This document shows positions 1-9,000 of a DNA stretch of 64,000 bases, one piece after another. The stretch is from Candidimonas sp. SYP-B2681 (GTDB lineage: Bacteria > Pseudomonadota > Gammaproteobacteria > Burkholderiales > Burkholderiaceae_B), in NCBI RefSeq assembly GCF_003971065.1, contig NZ_RYDV01000007.1:217204-281203 (forward strand), in the 5' to 3' direction. Position numbers and translations under genes: made by a program. The stretch's first letter is position 1, and every line of letters starts with the position of its first letter. The notes beneath the pieces are model-generated. The model was not told the origin of the DNA. It did no database searches and saw only the letters and a program-made list of their open reading frames with translations.

Positions 1-380
1 ACCGAAACGCTTTGGACGGAGTCCTGCTCCGTCGTATGCTTGGTGACGTGTAGCTCCTCTTTCAACATGAGGTGCATCTCGATCACTGGCACATATTCAA
101 AGACGGGAATGACAAGCGTGTCTCCTTCTTGATGTGGTCCGTATTCGCTTTCGACGGGACGATTGATGGATACTCTGCGCGTATGAACGTGTTCTGAACG
201 TAGGGTCACCGGAACATCCACGAACTCGTCGTGCACCACCTTATGGACGCGCACTGCGCCAGTTTCCTGTTTCTCGACCCCGATGAAGACGTCCTCCTGC
301 GTCGCTGCAATGCTTACCGGTTCTTGCAATGGGTTGGGCAGTCCGTCATTTCGAGGTCCCGAATTGTCGCTTTCGTTCAT
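1..380 (-). CDS. DUF2382 (YsnF/AvaK) domain protein, partial
   Basis: Reading down from an ATG at 380-378 the frame stays open to the window edge, giving about 126 residues without the C terminus. After an acidic N-terminal stretch of about 30 residues comes the pattern typical of the DUF2382/YsnF family: alternating charged beta strands containing TGAVRVHKVVHDEFVDVPV and, later, GDTLVIPVFEYVPV. The family occurs in stress-associated bacterial proteins, often with PRC-barrel domains, and has no defined biochemical function. A good ribosome binding site (AGGAG) lies seven bases before the ATG. The gene is cut by the window, so total length and any partner domain are unknown. Confidence 0.75.
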   Translation of the reverse strand, partial: MNESDNSGPRNDGLPNPLQEPVSIAATQEDVFIGVEKQETGAVRVHKVVHDEFVDVPVTLRSEHVHTRRVSINRPVESEYGPHQEGDTLVIPVFEYVPVIEMHLMLKEELHVTKHTTEQDSVQSVS

Positions 381-526
381 ACCGCAGCTCCTGCTTAATG
401 GGGATGGCTGAGTTACGCTCAGTTGAAGGAGTTTTTGGTCCACTAAAGCGGTGCAAGTACCGTGCCGTTATATTTTTTTTCTGTGTGCCTACAACGCAAA
501 AAGCCATCGTTTAAGCGGACGAGTTA

Positions 527-805
527 GTGACGGATCTGCTTACCGTCAAAGACCTGGCTGAACGACGAAGAAAGATGGTAAGCCTTACAGTTTGTGAGAA
601 GCACTTGCCACAGTCTTTGAAAGACCTGATTGACGGATAAGACCTTGCTACGAAAATCACGATAAATCCCAATCGCGTAGCCGAGGGTTTGCCTTAGTTC
701 GTCAAGAATGACGACACCGTTGTGACGCCGGTAAAATCGAAAAACTTCGATATCGTGCCGTTTCGCCGTAAACCTGAGCAGATCAGTGAGTCCACAAATG
801 GCTAA
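527..805 (+). pseudogene. Possible decayed small gene with two in-frame stops
   Basis: One frame starting at GTG 527 runs about 92 codons to TAA 803-805 but is broken by TAA at 638-640 and TAG at 695-697. The three segments all have protein-like composition: a charged helical start with KDLAERRRK, then NPNRVAEGLP, then KNDDTVVTPVKSKNFDIVPF. That is unusual for random frames in this rather AT-rich stretch. No family is recognised. The final stop overlaps the ATG of the next small ORF (798), as in translationally coupled genes. It could also be chance reading of non-coding DNA. Confidence 0.25.
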
Positions 806-920
806 TACAACCCCGAACCAAGTCCACCTATTCTATGCAGGGTCCCTTAGTACCGCGGACACGAATCGTTTATTTCTGGCACTCGTTAAAAAAGGGCTTA
901 CCCGCTCGGAGCTCGAATGA
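798..920 (+). CDS. Small hypothetical protein (40 aa)
   Basis: An ATG at 798 opens a 40-codon frame ending at TGA 918-920. It contains QVHLFYAGSLSTADTNRL and a lysine-rich helical C terminus. The ATG overlaps the last stop of the interrupted frame upstream. There is no strong ribosome binding site, only a GTGAG-like stretch about ten bases before. No family is recognised. It is listed because the composition is protein-like and the stop/start overlap suggests it belonged to the same unit as the broken frame; it may not be expressed. Confidence 0.25.
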   Translation: MANTTPNQVHLFYAGSLSTADTNRLFLALVKKGLTRSELE

Positions 921-993
921 AATAGTAAACGCCGACCAGAACTGCACGGTCGCTTTGAAAGTTGGCTAATAAACTTCCCGAATAGGTGCCGCT

Positions 994-1266
994 ATGTCCC
1001 CGCAAGAAATTCCGTCCAATATTGTTCGTGTGAGGCCGCAACCCATTGTCGACGGCAAAGGCATTTACGCCACTCGTGGTGGACAGCTCGCTTTTATTGA
1101 GACTTCGGAGCTGATTACAGGGAGGGTCGTTTTTTCCGGCTACATCACCAAGCTTGAGAAGGGTAAGAACGCGGTTCAAGAATGGCATCGCTGGTTCGCG
1201 AACGGAACCCTGGCCGAATCTGCACCCTCTGCTGATAATTTGCTAAACATTATCGAAAGAGTTTAA
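994..1266 (+). CDS. Hypothetical protein (90 aa)
   Basis: A 90-residue frame with protein-like composition and no recognised family. It carries a beta-rich middle (GGQLAFIETSELITGRVVF) followed by a charged, tryptophan-containing helix (KNAVQEWHRWF). A weak AGGTG ribosome binding site lies about five bases before the ATG. An overlapping minus-strand frame (898-1188) exists but has a less plausible composition. The gene sits alone between a possible gene remnant and nagB, with no evident partner, so its role is unknown. No signal peptide or transmembrane segment is visible. Confidence 0.4.
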   Translation: MSPQEIPSNIVRVRPQPIVDGKGIYATRGGQLAFIETSELITGRVVFSGYITKLEKGKNAVQEWHRWFANGTLAESAPSADNLLNIIERV

Positions 1267-1413
1267 GTAGAATTTTCTTTGCCTTACAAGAGTTTGCTTC
1301 TGGTAATAAACGGGCCAGTATCGACGATAGGGCCGTGCTACGATCCGACGCATTTCCCCCCATAGCGGTCTAAAACTTAATGCAATTGTTGCGCAAAAGC
1401 GAGGCCATAGCCC

Positions 1414-2175
1414 ATGTTTCATATATTCCCTGACACTTCTTCCATTGCCGAATACGTCAGCGCCGCGCTGATTGACAAGATCAAAAGCAAGCCCGGTGTC
1501 GTTTTGGGCGCCGCGACGGGCGGGACCATGGAGCCGATTTATGCGCGCTTTGTGCAGCAGGCGCATCAAGAGCGATTGGATCTTTCCCAGCTGATTTCCT
1601 TCAACCTGGACGAATACGTAGGGTTGGGCGCTGATCATCCGAAAAGCTATGCGGCTTATATGCGCGAGCACCTGTTCAACTATCTGGGGTTTAATGAATC
1701 TCGGCACCATCTGCCCGACGGCCAGGCGAAGAATTTGGAAGAACACTGTGTGGAGTACTCCGCCAAAGTGCAACAACATGGCGGAATAGATCTGCAATTA
1801 TTGGGAGTAGGGAGCAACGGACATATTGGTTTTAACGAGCCAGGTACGGCTTTCGACAGCCGCTGTCATGTTGTTCAGCTCTCCGAACGCACCCGTATAG
1901 ACAACAGCCGATTTTTTGCTAAAAACGCCATTGTCCCTGCTTCTGCCATCACGATGGGATTGCAAGACATCATGGACGCCCGAGAGATTCTGCTCATCGC
2001 AACCGGAGAGAGCAAAGCGCCAATCCTCGCCGAGTACTATCAAAACGACATCACCGAGGCCATTCCCTTTACGGTGTTGAAACGGCATCCAAATGTGAAA
2101 ATTATTGTCGACGAGGCCGCGGCGAGCCTGTTGCCCGATAGTGTATGTAAGCGCACCATCGAGGCATATGTCTGA
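1414..2175 (+). CDS. nagB: Glucosamine-6-phosphate deaminase
   Basis: Cytoplasmic enzyme converting glucosamine-6-phosphate to fructose-6-phosphate and ammonia, the last step of amino-sugar catabolism. The 253 residues cover the usual length of the family. Visible motifs are the phosphate-binding loop AATGGTMEPIY (about 33-43), NLDEY at 64-68 with the general-base Asp66, and SNGHIGFNEP at 134-143 with His137 and Glu142. Position 135 is Asn where the E. coli enzyme has Asp141; Asn also occurs in Bacillus-type NagB. No nagA, nagC or PTS gene is adjacent, so this gene stands alone. A GAGG element about eleven bases before the ATG is the likely ribosome binding site. Confidence 0.93.
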   Translation: MFHIFPDTSSIAEYVSAALIDKIKSKPGVVLGAATGGTMEPIYARFVQQAHQERLDLSQLISFNLDEYVGLGADHPKSYAAYMREHLFNYLGFNESRHHLPDGQAKNLEEHCVEYSAKVQQHGGIDLQLLGVGSNGHIGFNEPGTAFDSRCHVVQLSERTRIDNSRFFAKNAIVPASAITMGLQDIMDAREILLIATGESKAPILAEYYQNDITEAIPFTVLKRHPNVKIIVDEAAASLLPDSVCKRTIEAYV

Positions 2176-2547
2176 GGGAAGCCGCTGTCGCCCGTTCCCG
2201 CACAGCAGCTTTGATAATTAAGGCTTCAACTTCGTGCCGTCGATCATATTGTCGGTGCTCGTCATCCCGCGTTTTTACTTAGGCAGCCTTCACGAAATAG
2301 CCCCGTCATGCAAGACGGCATGTGTTCTCCATAAATCGATGTCTGATTTGTATCAGAAAAATTTGAACCTTGAAACAAGAGGTTACTAAGAGCGGCAATA
2401 CCCCTGCCGTTAGCTTTCGCGCTATAGCATCGTTATGGAGACGGCGGAGTGGTTTAATAACTTCGGATGGGGCCATACTGCCACTCGAAAGGTCTTACAA
2501 GAATCTGTTATAAGAATGGCTATAAGATCTCTATAGGTCTAGTCAAA
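2176..2547. other. Intergenic stretch between nagB and a lipoprotein gene
   Basis: No convincing gene is seen in these 372 bases. The only structure noted is a short perfect inverted repeat, TCTGAT-TTGT-ATCAGA, at about 2342-2357, followed by an A-run. It is too small for a terminator and could be an operator half-site pair or chance. Confidence 0.4.
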
Positions 2548-2826
2548 ATGCCCATACAATCGTTTAGTCGATGCGGCGTAGCGCTGTTTCTTGTGGCGCT
2601 TGTCTCCGGGTGCACTTTCACCGGCCTAGAAGCTCCGGGTATCGGCACCAAGGCCTCGGACACCCACATTGAAGCTTCAGGTCGTGGCGACGAGTGCAGC
2701 CGGAATCGTAGCAGCTGCATATATGAAGGCGCGTATGAGCCAATGGAACGTGACTACGCTGAACAGGAAGCCAAACGCCTAAATCAGGCCGCATTGGAAA
2801 GGTTTCGCCGTAGCTCTCGTCGGTAA
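2548..2826 (+). CDS. Small putative lipoprotein (92 aa)
   Basis: The preferred start is the internal ATG at 2548, because it gives a typical lipoprotein signal peptide: a short positive N terminus, a hydrophobic core (VALFLVALVSG) and lipobox L-V-S-G-C with Cys22. An upstream in-frame ATG at 2467 would bury the signal. The mature part is hydrophilic, has three further cysteines (the pair in CSRNRSSC and the lipid Cys are evident) and ends in an Arg/Gln-rich helix. No family is recognised. It is probably anchored in the periplasm or outer membrane. It is not clustered with genes of known function. Confidence 0.6.
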   Translation: MPIQSFSRCGVALFLVALVSGCTFTGLEAPGIGTKASDTHIEASGRGDECSRNRSSCIYEGAYEPMERDYAEQEAKRLNQAALERFRRSSRR

Positions 2827-3031
2827 TTGCGCTCCACGTCTAATCTCATGTTGCGGCGTGCGAAGTCGCCAGCGCTTACTTGGGCGGCCACTCCGTTGTG
2901 ATGGATGTGGTGGACTGGTTTACGCGGCTCTGATAACAAGTGGCTACAGAAACCCGTCAAATAAATTTAGCGGTTGTCTTGCGTATGGTGGCGGTAAACT
3001 CCGAACATGATTAACGCTAAAGGAGCCCGAT

Positions 3032-3454
3032 GTGGCGCATGCAGATAATGTCGAAGTCGCCACTCAGCCAGGCCGCATGATAAAAACCGCACCTGATACC
3101 ATCACTGCCATTGATTTAGGCTGTGCCGAACATTACGTTTGGGGCGGAGTCTGCGATGGCTGGCATCTGCTGCAGCATCCCGCACTTAGCGTTATCCAAG
3201 AGCGTGTCCCACCTCGGGGCAGCGAGATCAGGCACTATCACTCGCTTGCCCATCAGTTCTTCTATATCCTTTCCGGTTCGGCAATGTTGGAATTCGACGG
3301 CAGGAACGTGTCGTTGAATGCCGGCCAGGGTTTGCATGTTCCACCTGCGGTACACCACCGTTTCGTCAATCCGTCGGACTCTGAAGTTGTTTTCTTGGTT
3401 ATCTCCTCTCCGTCTACAGCGGGCGACCGTACGAATATTCCACTAACGGGATAG
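3032..3454 (+). CDS. Cupin-domain protein
   Basis: A 140-residue single-domain cupin starting at GTG 3032, with AGGAG six bases upstream supporting that start. Motif 1 is seen as RHYHSLAHQ (His68, His70, and Gln75 where Glu is usual) and motif 2 as PPAVHHRFVN (His109). Together these would bind a divalent metal in a small beta barrel. The Glu-to-Gln change in motif 1 removes one usual ligand. Small stand-alone cupins of this kind often act as sugar or amino-acid isomerases, dioxygenases or sensors, and the sequence does not tell which. Adjacent genes give no pathway clue. Confidence 0.75.
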   Translation: MAHADNVEVATQPGRMIKTAPDTITAIDLGCAEHYVWGGVCDGWHLLQHPALSVIQERVPPRGSEIRHYHSLAHQFFYILSGSAMLEFDGRNVSLNAGQGLHVPPAVHHRFVNPSDSEVVFLVISSPSTAGDRTNIPLTG

Positions 3455-3576
3455 CGTGACAGGAACAGTTGCGAGCCCCTGCATCGCCACTGAACTTTAG
3501 AGCTTGATAACCTGGCTTAAACAAGTATCGATGGATATTATGCATCACGTCTCATCAATCAAGTTAGGGGCCTGCT

Positions 3577-4038
3577 GTGTTGAATACGCTTTCGATTCGC
3601 TCTGCTCGCGAAACAGACTACGAACAATGGTTGATATTATGGAGCCAATATAACGAATTCTACGGTAGGGCGAAGGAAACAGCGCTTCCTGTGGAGGTGT
3701 CCAATACGACTTGGAGCAGGTTCTTTGAAGGGAGTGACCTCTTTTGCTTAATTGCGGAGGTCGACGGCCAAATCTGCGGTATCGCCCATTGCATTTACCA
3801 TTACTCGACGACGAGCATAAAAAAATCTTGCTACCTAAATGACTTATTTACGATCGGGAACCTGCGAGGCCAAGGCATAGGAAAAGCGCTGATAGCGGCT
3901 GTTTATGCAAGGGCACTTAAAGAGGGGGCGGCTCGCGTTTATTGGCATACCAATCATTCAAATGTAAATGCGCGAGCTCTTTACGATCAGGTCGCCGATT
4001 ATGAGGGCTTCATTGTGTATAAACACATATTGCCATAG
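3577..4038 (+). CDS. GNAT-family N-acetyltransferase
   Basis: A 153-residue single GNAT domain that transfers an acetyl group from acetyl-CoA to an amine of an unknown substrate. The acetyl-CoA pyrophosphate-binding loop is R97-G-Q-G-I-G-K103, preceded by the beta-4 strand CYLNDLFT. The C-terminal part, HTNHSNVNARALYDQVADY, is the usual alpha-4/beta-7 region with the conserved Asn and Tyr. Start is GTG 3577, supported by AGGGG about eight bases upstream. It stands alone. Homologues are frequently annotated as generic acetyltransferases, and the substrate cannot be inferred. Confidence 0.85.
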   Translation: MLNTLSIRSARETDYEQWLILWSQYNEFYGRAKETALPVEVSNTTWSRFFEGSDLFCLIAEVDGQICGIAHCIYHYSTTSIKKSCYLNDLFTIGNLRGQGIGKALIAAVYARALKEGAARVYWHTNHSNVNARALYDQVADYEGFIVYKHILP

Positions 4039-4260
4039 GCAGCTTTCTGATTACGAGCCTGAAAAGAGGTTTATGGGATCGCTAGCATCGGCCAACTGAT
4101 ACCGACTGCTCCCCATAGCCGGCGTCACCTGCGGAGCAGCAAAGGGGGGGCGAACTCCTGCGCTACTGAAAGGTATCTGATGGAGGCGTAGAGAGTTGAA
4201 CTCTACTGGACTTCTTCTTTACAGAAGAAGAACGCAGCCCGCTGCCCCCGATAAAATCGG
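4039..4260. other. Gene-free stretch beside tRNA-like gene
   Basis: No coding frame is supported here. A perfect 8-bp inverted repeat, CTTCTTCT-TTAC-AGAAGAAG, lies at about 4211-4230, downstream of the minus-strand tRNA. It has no flanking T-run, so it is only a possible processing or termination hairpin. Confidence 0.4.
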
Positions 4261-4333
4261 TACTCGGTGCCGGAATCGAACCCGCGACCGCCGCCTTATT
4301 AAGGCGTTACTCTACCAACTGAGCTAACCGAGT
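4261..4333 (-). tRNA. tRNA-Ile-like gene with anticodon AAT (atypical)
   Basis: Read on the minus strand, 73 bases fold as a cloverleaf. The 7-bp acceptor ACTCGGT/ACCGAGT is perfect, the D arm is GCTC-AGTTGGTA-GAGT, the anticodon arm is ACGCC-TTAATAA-GGCGG, the variable loop has 5 nt, and the T arm is GCGGG-TTCGATT-CCGGC. T8, A14, G18G19, T33 and TTC are all present. The anticodon at 34-36 is AAT, which would read the isoleucine codon ATT. The loop resembles a tRNA-Ile(GAT) loop with G34 changed to A. There is one mismatch in the T stem (G-G) and one at the end of the anticodon stem (A-G), and the 3' end is ACCG, so CCA is not encoded. It may be a degenerate or island-borne tRNA. Confidence 0.6.
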
Positions 4334-4813
4334 ATGGGGAAACTATAAAGAAGGTCTGCGAAGGGTACAACTGGGCTGCATACCGCAGACAAATCGGACG
4401 GTTGACACTGGTATTGAACTGCCGTATTCGTCCGCACATAATCGCCCCCTCTAATCACCTGACCGCAATGCTTTTGATGATTCGTTCGCGGGCTTTGTCT
4501 CGGTACATCGGCACGATTGCCGGTACGCCGTTATATCTGCTTTGGTGAATAGTATGCGAGTGCCGATCCGGTGGCAGGGCGTGGGGCCCGAGGGGCAGCT
4601 AATTCATAGACCGTTCGCTGCGGCACCCCAAAAGCTCTAGGCGGGCTATTTTTTTGAGGGATCCAGCGTTTGGTCGACCTGGGGCAGCCTGCATTCCAAG
4701 AAACTTACCTTCGGCGTACCACAAGAAGTCGTGCCCTTACCCAACCTTGTCGGCGAGACGTAACTGTAAGGTGACAAGATTAGCGCGCCGCCGCAGGGGC
4801 CGGATCGGTCCGG
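4334..4813. other. Gene-poor stretch inside the inter-tRNA segment
   Basis: About 480 bases with no gene I can support. Short minus-strand frames exist, one beginning MCGRIRQ at 4439, but none is long enough or conserved enough to call. The stretch has the look of decayed DNA next to a tRNA. Confidence 0.4.
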
Positions 4814-5047
4814 TTAAGGCGCTGGTTTCAGAGGATCGAACTCCGTGTCGACACCGTCCTTACGTGTTCGCCGGCGCCAGATGGTCTTGCAAAAACAGCA
4901 GCTATAGTGTCTCTCTAGAAGCCCCGTGTAGCTTGTTGGTGCAAGCGCGTCGGTCAGGCCCATGAAAGCATGTGGCTTTTTGGGCAGCGCAGCCGCCTGA
5001 AACACCTTGCACGTTAGACACAGTGATACAGAAGATGAGAGTTCCAT
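4814..5047 (-). CDS. Small putative four-cysteine zinc-ribbon protein (77 aa)
   Basis: The frame encodes two CxxC knuckles, C10-L-T-C13 and C50-C-F-C53. They are separated by about 36 residues containing KKPHAFMGLTDALAPTSY and followed by a basic stretch (KTIWRRRTRK). Spacing and the Y-S-C-x-F-C-K-T-I-W pattern fit a small treble-clef or zinc-ribbon fold. No specific family is recognised. The ribosome binding site is weak (AAGGGG about thirteen bases upstream), so a different start is possible. The gene lies on the minus strand downstream of two other short frames, possibly as one unit, in the segment between the two atypical tRNAs. Confidence 0.5.
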   Translation of the reverse strand: MELSSSVSLCLTCKVFQAAALPKKPHAFMGLTDALAPTSYTGLLERHYSCCFCKTIWRRRTRKDGVDTEFDPLKPAP

Positions 5048-5146
5048 CGCTCAACGGTACCCCTTACCGTGCCGTACGGCCATCCGACGTTCGGGCCAGA
5101 GCCATCAAGGTGCCGCTCTTCACATCTACCATTGTGCTTAGTGAAC

Positions 5147-5332
5147 CTAATGGGTATAGGCTCGCATCAACGCTTTGTAACGACGCATGGGCGCCGCTCT
5201 AGGCCTTTCCACCACTACCTGGTCCTCGCTAAACCTAAGGCCATTGCCGGCTTGGTAGCGGCTGGCCATTACCAGTTGTTCGGTAATAACACCGCTGTAA
5301 TAGTCTGCCGAAAAAGTCGGCAGGGCGGTCAT
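5147..5332 (-). CDS. Small hypothetical protein (61 aa)
   Basis: Starts with an ATGA overlap on the stop of the preceding minus-strand frame (5329-5601), a classic sign of translational coupling. The 61 residues are mixed polar/basic, with a hydrophobic N-terminal half (SADYYSGVITEQLVMASRY). No motif, signal peptide or membrane helix is evident and no family is recognised. Support rests on the coupling geometry and plausible composition alone. Confidence 0.3.
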   Translation of the reverse strand: MTALPTFSADYYSGVITEQLVMASRYQAGNGLRFSEDQVVVERPRAAPMRRYKALMRAYTH

Positions 5333-5601
5333 TGCTCTAAAAACTCCCAGTTCCTACACATGCCCAGCGAGACTTTGCCCAGTGCTTGCAGCTCGCGCAC
5401 AACCGACATTGCCTCGAGGGTCCCCAGCCATTGCTTAACGAAAAGCGATGCATGCGGGCCTTCCAGTTGCTCGGCAATGCCGGGTGCAATTTCGCTGATA
5501 TAGCGAATTGCCACGACCTGGCCATTCAGCGTAGCGGCAAGCGCCCAGCCGTCGCCACGGTAGGAGCCAGCCAATGATTCAGGGATAGGGTAGGTATTCA
5601 T
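5329..5601 (-). CDS. Hypothetical protein (90 aa)
   Basis: I take the start at the internal ATG 5601, since residues upstream of it look non-protein-like. The 90 residues have balanced composition: GWALAATLNGQVVAIRY, then an acidic helical stretch (PGIAEQLEGPHASLF) and KQWLGTLEAMSVVREL. This suggests a small soluble alpha/beta protein. No family is recognised. There is no clear ribosome binding site at this ATG; a GGAG lies about 20 bases upstream. It is followed by a coupled 61-aa frame and, further on, the zinc-ribbon gene, and preceded by a minus-strand terminator that separates it from the tRNA-Met gene. Confidence 0.45.
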   Translation of the reverse strand: MNTYPIPESLAGSYRGDGWALAATLNGQVVAIRYISEIAPGIAEQLEGPHASLFVKQWLGTLEAMSVVRELQALGKVSLGMCRNWEFLEQ

Positions 5602-5680
5602 AGAGCGCGATTGATGTAGAGTGCTCCATGGCTCGAGCACTGTATTGATACACAGTAGTTGTACCATAAGTCTAGAACAC

Positions 5681-5706
5681 AAAAAAGCCCACCGGTCAGG
5701 CGGGCT
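5681..5706 (-). terminator. Rho-independent terminator (minus strand)
   Basis: On the minus strand the stem AGCCCGCC-TGACC-GGTGGGCT is followed by a six-T run. It lies between the tRNA-Met gene and the small hypothetical genes downstream, so it isolates them. Confidence 0.75.
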
Positions 5707-5744
5707 GAATTAAAACTACTTCAATTATGGCAAGGTTTCCCCCG

Positions 5745-5772
5745 CCACAAAAACAAAACGGGCTCCCGTTTT
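5745..5772 (-). terminator. Terminator after tRNA-Met (minus strand)
   Basis: On the minus strand AAAACGGG-AG-CCCGTTTT, an 8-bp perfect stem with a minimal loop, is followed by a T-rich tract. It begins about 20 bases after the CCA end of the tRNA gene. Confidence 0.65.
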
Positions 5773-5793
5773 ACCGGAAACCCGCATGAATAC

Positions 5794-5872
<79 letters not shown>

Positions 5873-6051
5873 TTGATGATTTCGTTTTGGTTTTGCACCA
5901 GGTTTTTACTCAATCGATCAGCCCGCAATTATTACATAAACGGCAAATGCTTGCCTGAGCTCATGATGACGTGCTCCGCTATTTTATTTCATAGGCTGAC
6001 TTGCCTTCTTAACGGTGGTATCGTTGCGCGAAATCGGGTCGGAGAAGACGA

Positions 6052-9000
6052 GTGTATCGGATCAAAGCGGCGGTTCTGGCGTGGGCCTTATCTCTGTCTC
6101 CGGCCTGGGGGGCGCAGATCGTCAAATTTTCGCCGCAAGGTACGGTGTCGGTGGTGGAAAGCGCCACGCTGACTTTCGATACGGATGTCGTTGCATTCGG
6201 CGATGATCAGGCCGCCGCCCCGGTCGATGTGGATTGCAACGATCCTGATGTAAAAGGCGACGGGCGTTGGCTCGACACCCGCCGCTGGTCTTACGTGTTC
6301 CAGTCCCCGCTGGCGGCGGGCGTTAGCTGCACAGCGCGGGTCAGGTCGGCGTTCCGTACGCTGGCAAATGAAGTGCTAGGCGGCAAGACCAGTTTTGCGT
6401 TTCAGACCGGCGGTCCGGTAGTGGTGGATTCGCGGCCTTATGGCTCGACCATAGACGAAGACCAGGTGTTCTTGCTGCGCTTTAACGGTCAAGTGGACGT
6501 TGATACGTTGCTGGCTCATGCACGTTGCCGGGTCGAAGGTTTGGGCGAAGCGGTGCCGGTGCGTCTCATTACTGGCGAGGCGCGTACAGCTATCTTGAAT
6601 ACGTCCTACTATTCCAGGGCGCAAGCGATGGACACCGCAGCAACACAGATGCTGCAATGCCAGCGACGCTTGCCTGCAGAAGCTCGTGTCCAGCTGGTCT
6701 TAGGGCCTGGTATCGCGACCCGTTCGGAAAATCGTCCTGCTGTAGCAAGCACGAAGGCGAAAGTGCTTGATTACACGGTGCGGCCGGGGTTCAAGGCGAC
6801 GTTCAGCTGCCAGCGTGAGAATTCCAGCAAGCCTTGCACGCCGGTTTCTTCTTTCAGCCTTGAATTCTCAGCACCGATTTCGCGAGATCAGGCAGAAAGA
6901 ATACGTTTGAAGACACCATCGTCGGAGCTTGCTCCATGGATGGGCCGCAATGATACTGACCGGGGCGATTTGTCGCGCATTCAGTTTAAGGGGCCTTTCC
7001 CCGAGCTTTCCAGTCTTGTGCTGATGTTGCCTGAGAACTTGACTGACGACGCGGGTCGAGCGCTGGTCAATGCGGACCAATTCCCGTTGAAAATTCAAAC
7101 GGCAGAGTTCCCGCCGTTGGTCAAGTTTGCGGCCGCGCCTTTTGGTGTGGTTGAACGTTACGCGGATTCGTCCGCACGGGGCAAGGGCGCTCAAACGCCT
7201 GCAACCTTACCTTTAACGCTGCGCAATGTGGAATCCGCCCTGAGTACGGAAGAGATCGCGCTTTCCGCCGGCAGAATGAGCGACTACGCAGCACAGGGCG
7301 ATGCGGAGGTATTGCGCTGGTATGCGCGGGTGCGCCGTCTGAACGAAAGTCGCTGGACGGCAAATCAACTTAACGACATTATGGCTGACAGGCAGCCACG
7401 TTCGGAGGACGAACCTGCCATCGATGCCCGCGCGTTCTCCGCCCTGAAAGCGTTTGCCAATACGCGCGAGCTGGTCTTGCCGGGCATCAGTACCGATGCG
7501 GTTAGGCCGTTTGAAGTCATCGGGGTACCGATCGATGAGCCGGGATTTCATGTGCTCGAGGTAGAGTCTACGCGGCTTGGGGGTTCATTGCTATCAGGTG
7601 GCGGGCCGATGTATGTGCGAACCACCGCCCTGGTAACCAACCTGGGGGTGCATATCAAGACCGGTCGCGACGATATATTGGCTTGGGTCACGACGTTGGA
7701 CAATGGCCTGGTGGTGCCGAATGCCGCGATTGTGGTCTTGAGCTGTTCCGGCGAAATTGTTGCCAAGGGTACGACAGACGAGAATGGAATCTGGCACCAT
7801 CGGCATCGATTGAACGTGCCAAATTATTGCGAGGACACCGGTTTGACTGGTACCTATGTATCAGCCCGAATCGAGGCTGCTCACCCCATGGCCCGCGGTA
7901 AAGCGGATTTTTCCTTTGCGTTTTCAGACTGGAATCGGGGTATTGAATCTTGGCGCTTCAATGTTCCAACTAATACCAGCGCTAAACCTACCGTCGCCGC
8001 ACACACTCTGTTCGATAGGACTCTGTTGCGGGCGGGCGACACCGTGTCCATGAAGCACTTTGTGCGTGTTCAGACCCGCAACGGCCTGGCATTGCCTGCT
8101 GCAGATAACTATCCCACCAAGCTGATCATTGAACATCAAGAGATGGGTCAGCAATACCAGATCCCTCTTAACTGGACTAACACGCAGTCCGGCGGCGTGT
8201 CTGCCACTACTAGCTTTGTCGTTCCGAAAACCGCGAAGCTAGGCATGTATTCGGTCCGTATGACGGATTCGGCTGATAACTGGTACGGGTCAGCTCAATT
8301 CAGGGTCGAAGAATTCAAGCTTCCGTTGTTAACGGGTCAGCTCAAGATAAGTGATAGCGCCGGCTCTGGAGTGTTGGTTGCACCACAGAAGTTGAATGCT
8401 GATATCCAGGTCTCGTATGTTTCCGGCGGGGCGGCAGCGCAGTTGCCGGTTCAGCTATCGGCAGTCTTGCGCGAGCGGTGGTTGAGTTTTCCTGAGTATG
8501 AGGATTATTCGTTTAGCCCGCCTGACGAGCGAGAGGGAACGTCGGATCAGCCCGATACCGATTCGGTATCGGGATCTGACCAAACCATTAAGCAATCACT
8601 TTTCCTTGATAAACAGGCGCTGGTCTTGGATCGACAGGGCGGGGGGCGTATCGCCATTACGTCTTTACCAGCCATTACCCGACCGCAGACCATGGTGTTC
8701 GAGACAAGTTTTTCAGACCCGAATGGCGAAATACAGACGTTGGCTCAATCATTACCCGTGTGGCCGGCGGCCATTCAGGCGGGTGTACGCGCAGATAGCT
8801 CGGTGCAGGCCGCCAAGCCCGCTCATGTCAGCGCTCTTGCGCTGTCGCCTCAAGGTGTTCCGCAGGCCGATATTGCGATGGCCGTTACGGCGGTGGCCCG
8901 CACAACGTATTCCACCCGTAAACGGATGGTGGGCGGTTTCTACAGTTACGATAACCATACGGAAATCCGCGAGCTAGGCACGGTTTGCGAAGGCAAAACC

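Noticed and set aside
2219..2266. Minus-strand 15-codon tail (ending NMIDGTKLKP) after nagB, possible gene remnant
   Set aside because: A stop lies shortly upstream in frame and the piece is too short to assign.
4299..4439. Minus-strand frame beginning MCGRIRQ, like the start of SRAP/YedK (HMCES) proteins with catalytic Cys2
   Set aside because: Only the first seven residues fit; the frame ends after 46 codons inside the tRNA and the rest shows no similarity, so chance or a very short remnant cannot be told apart.
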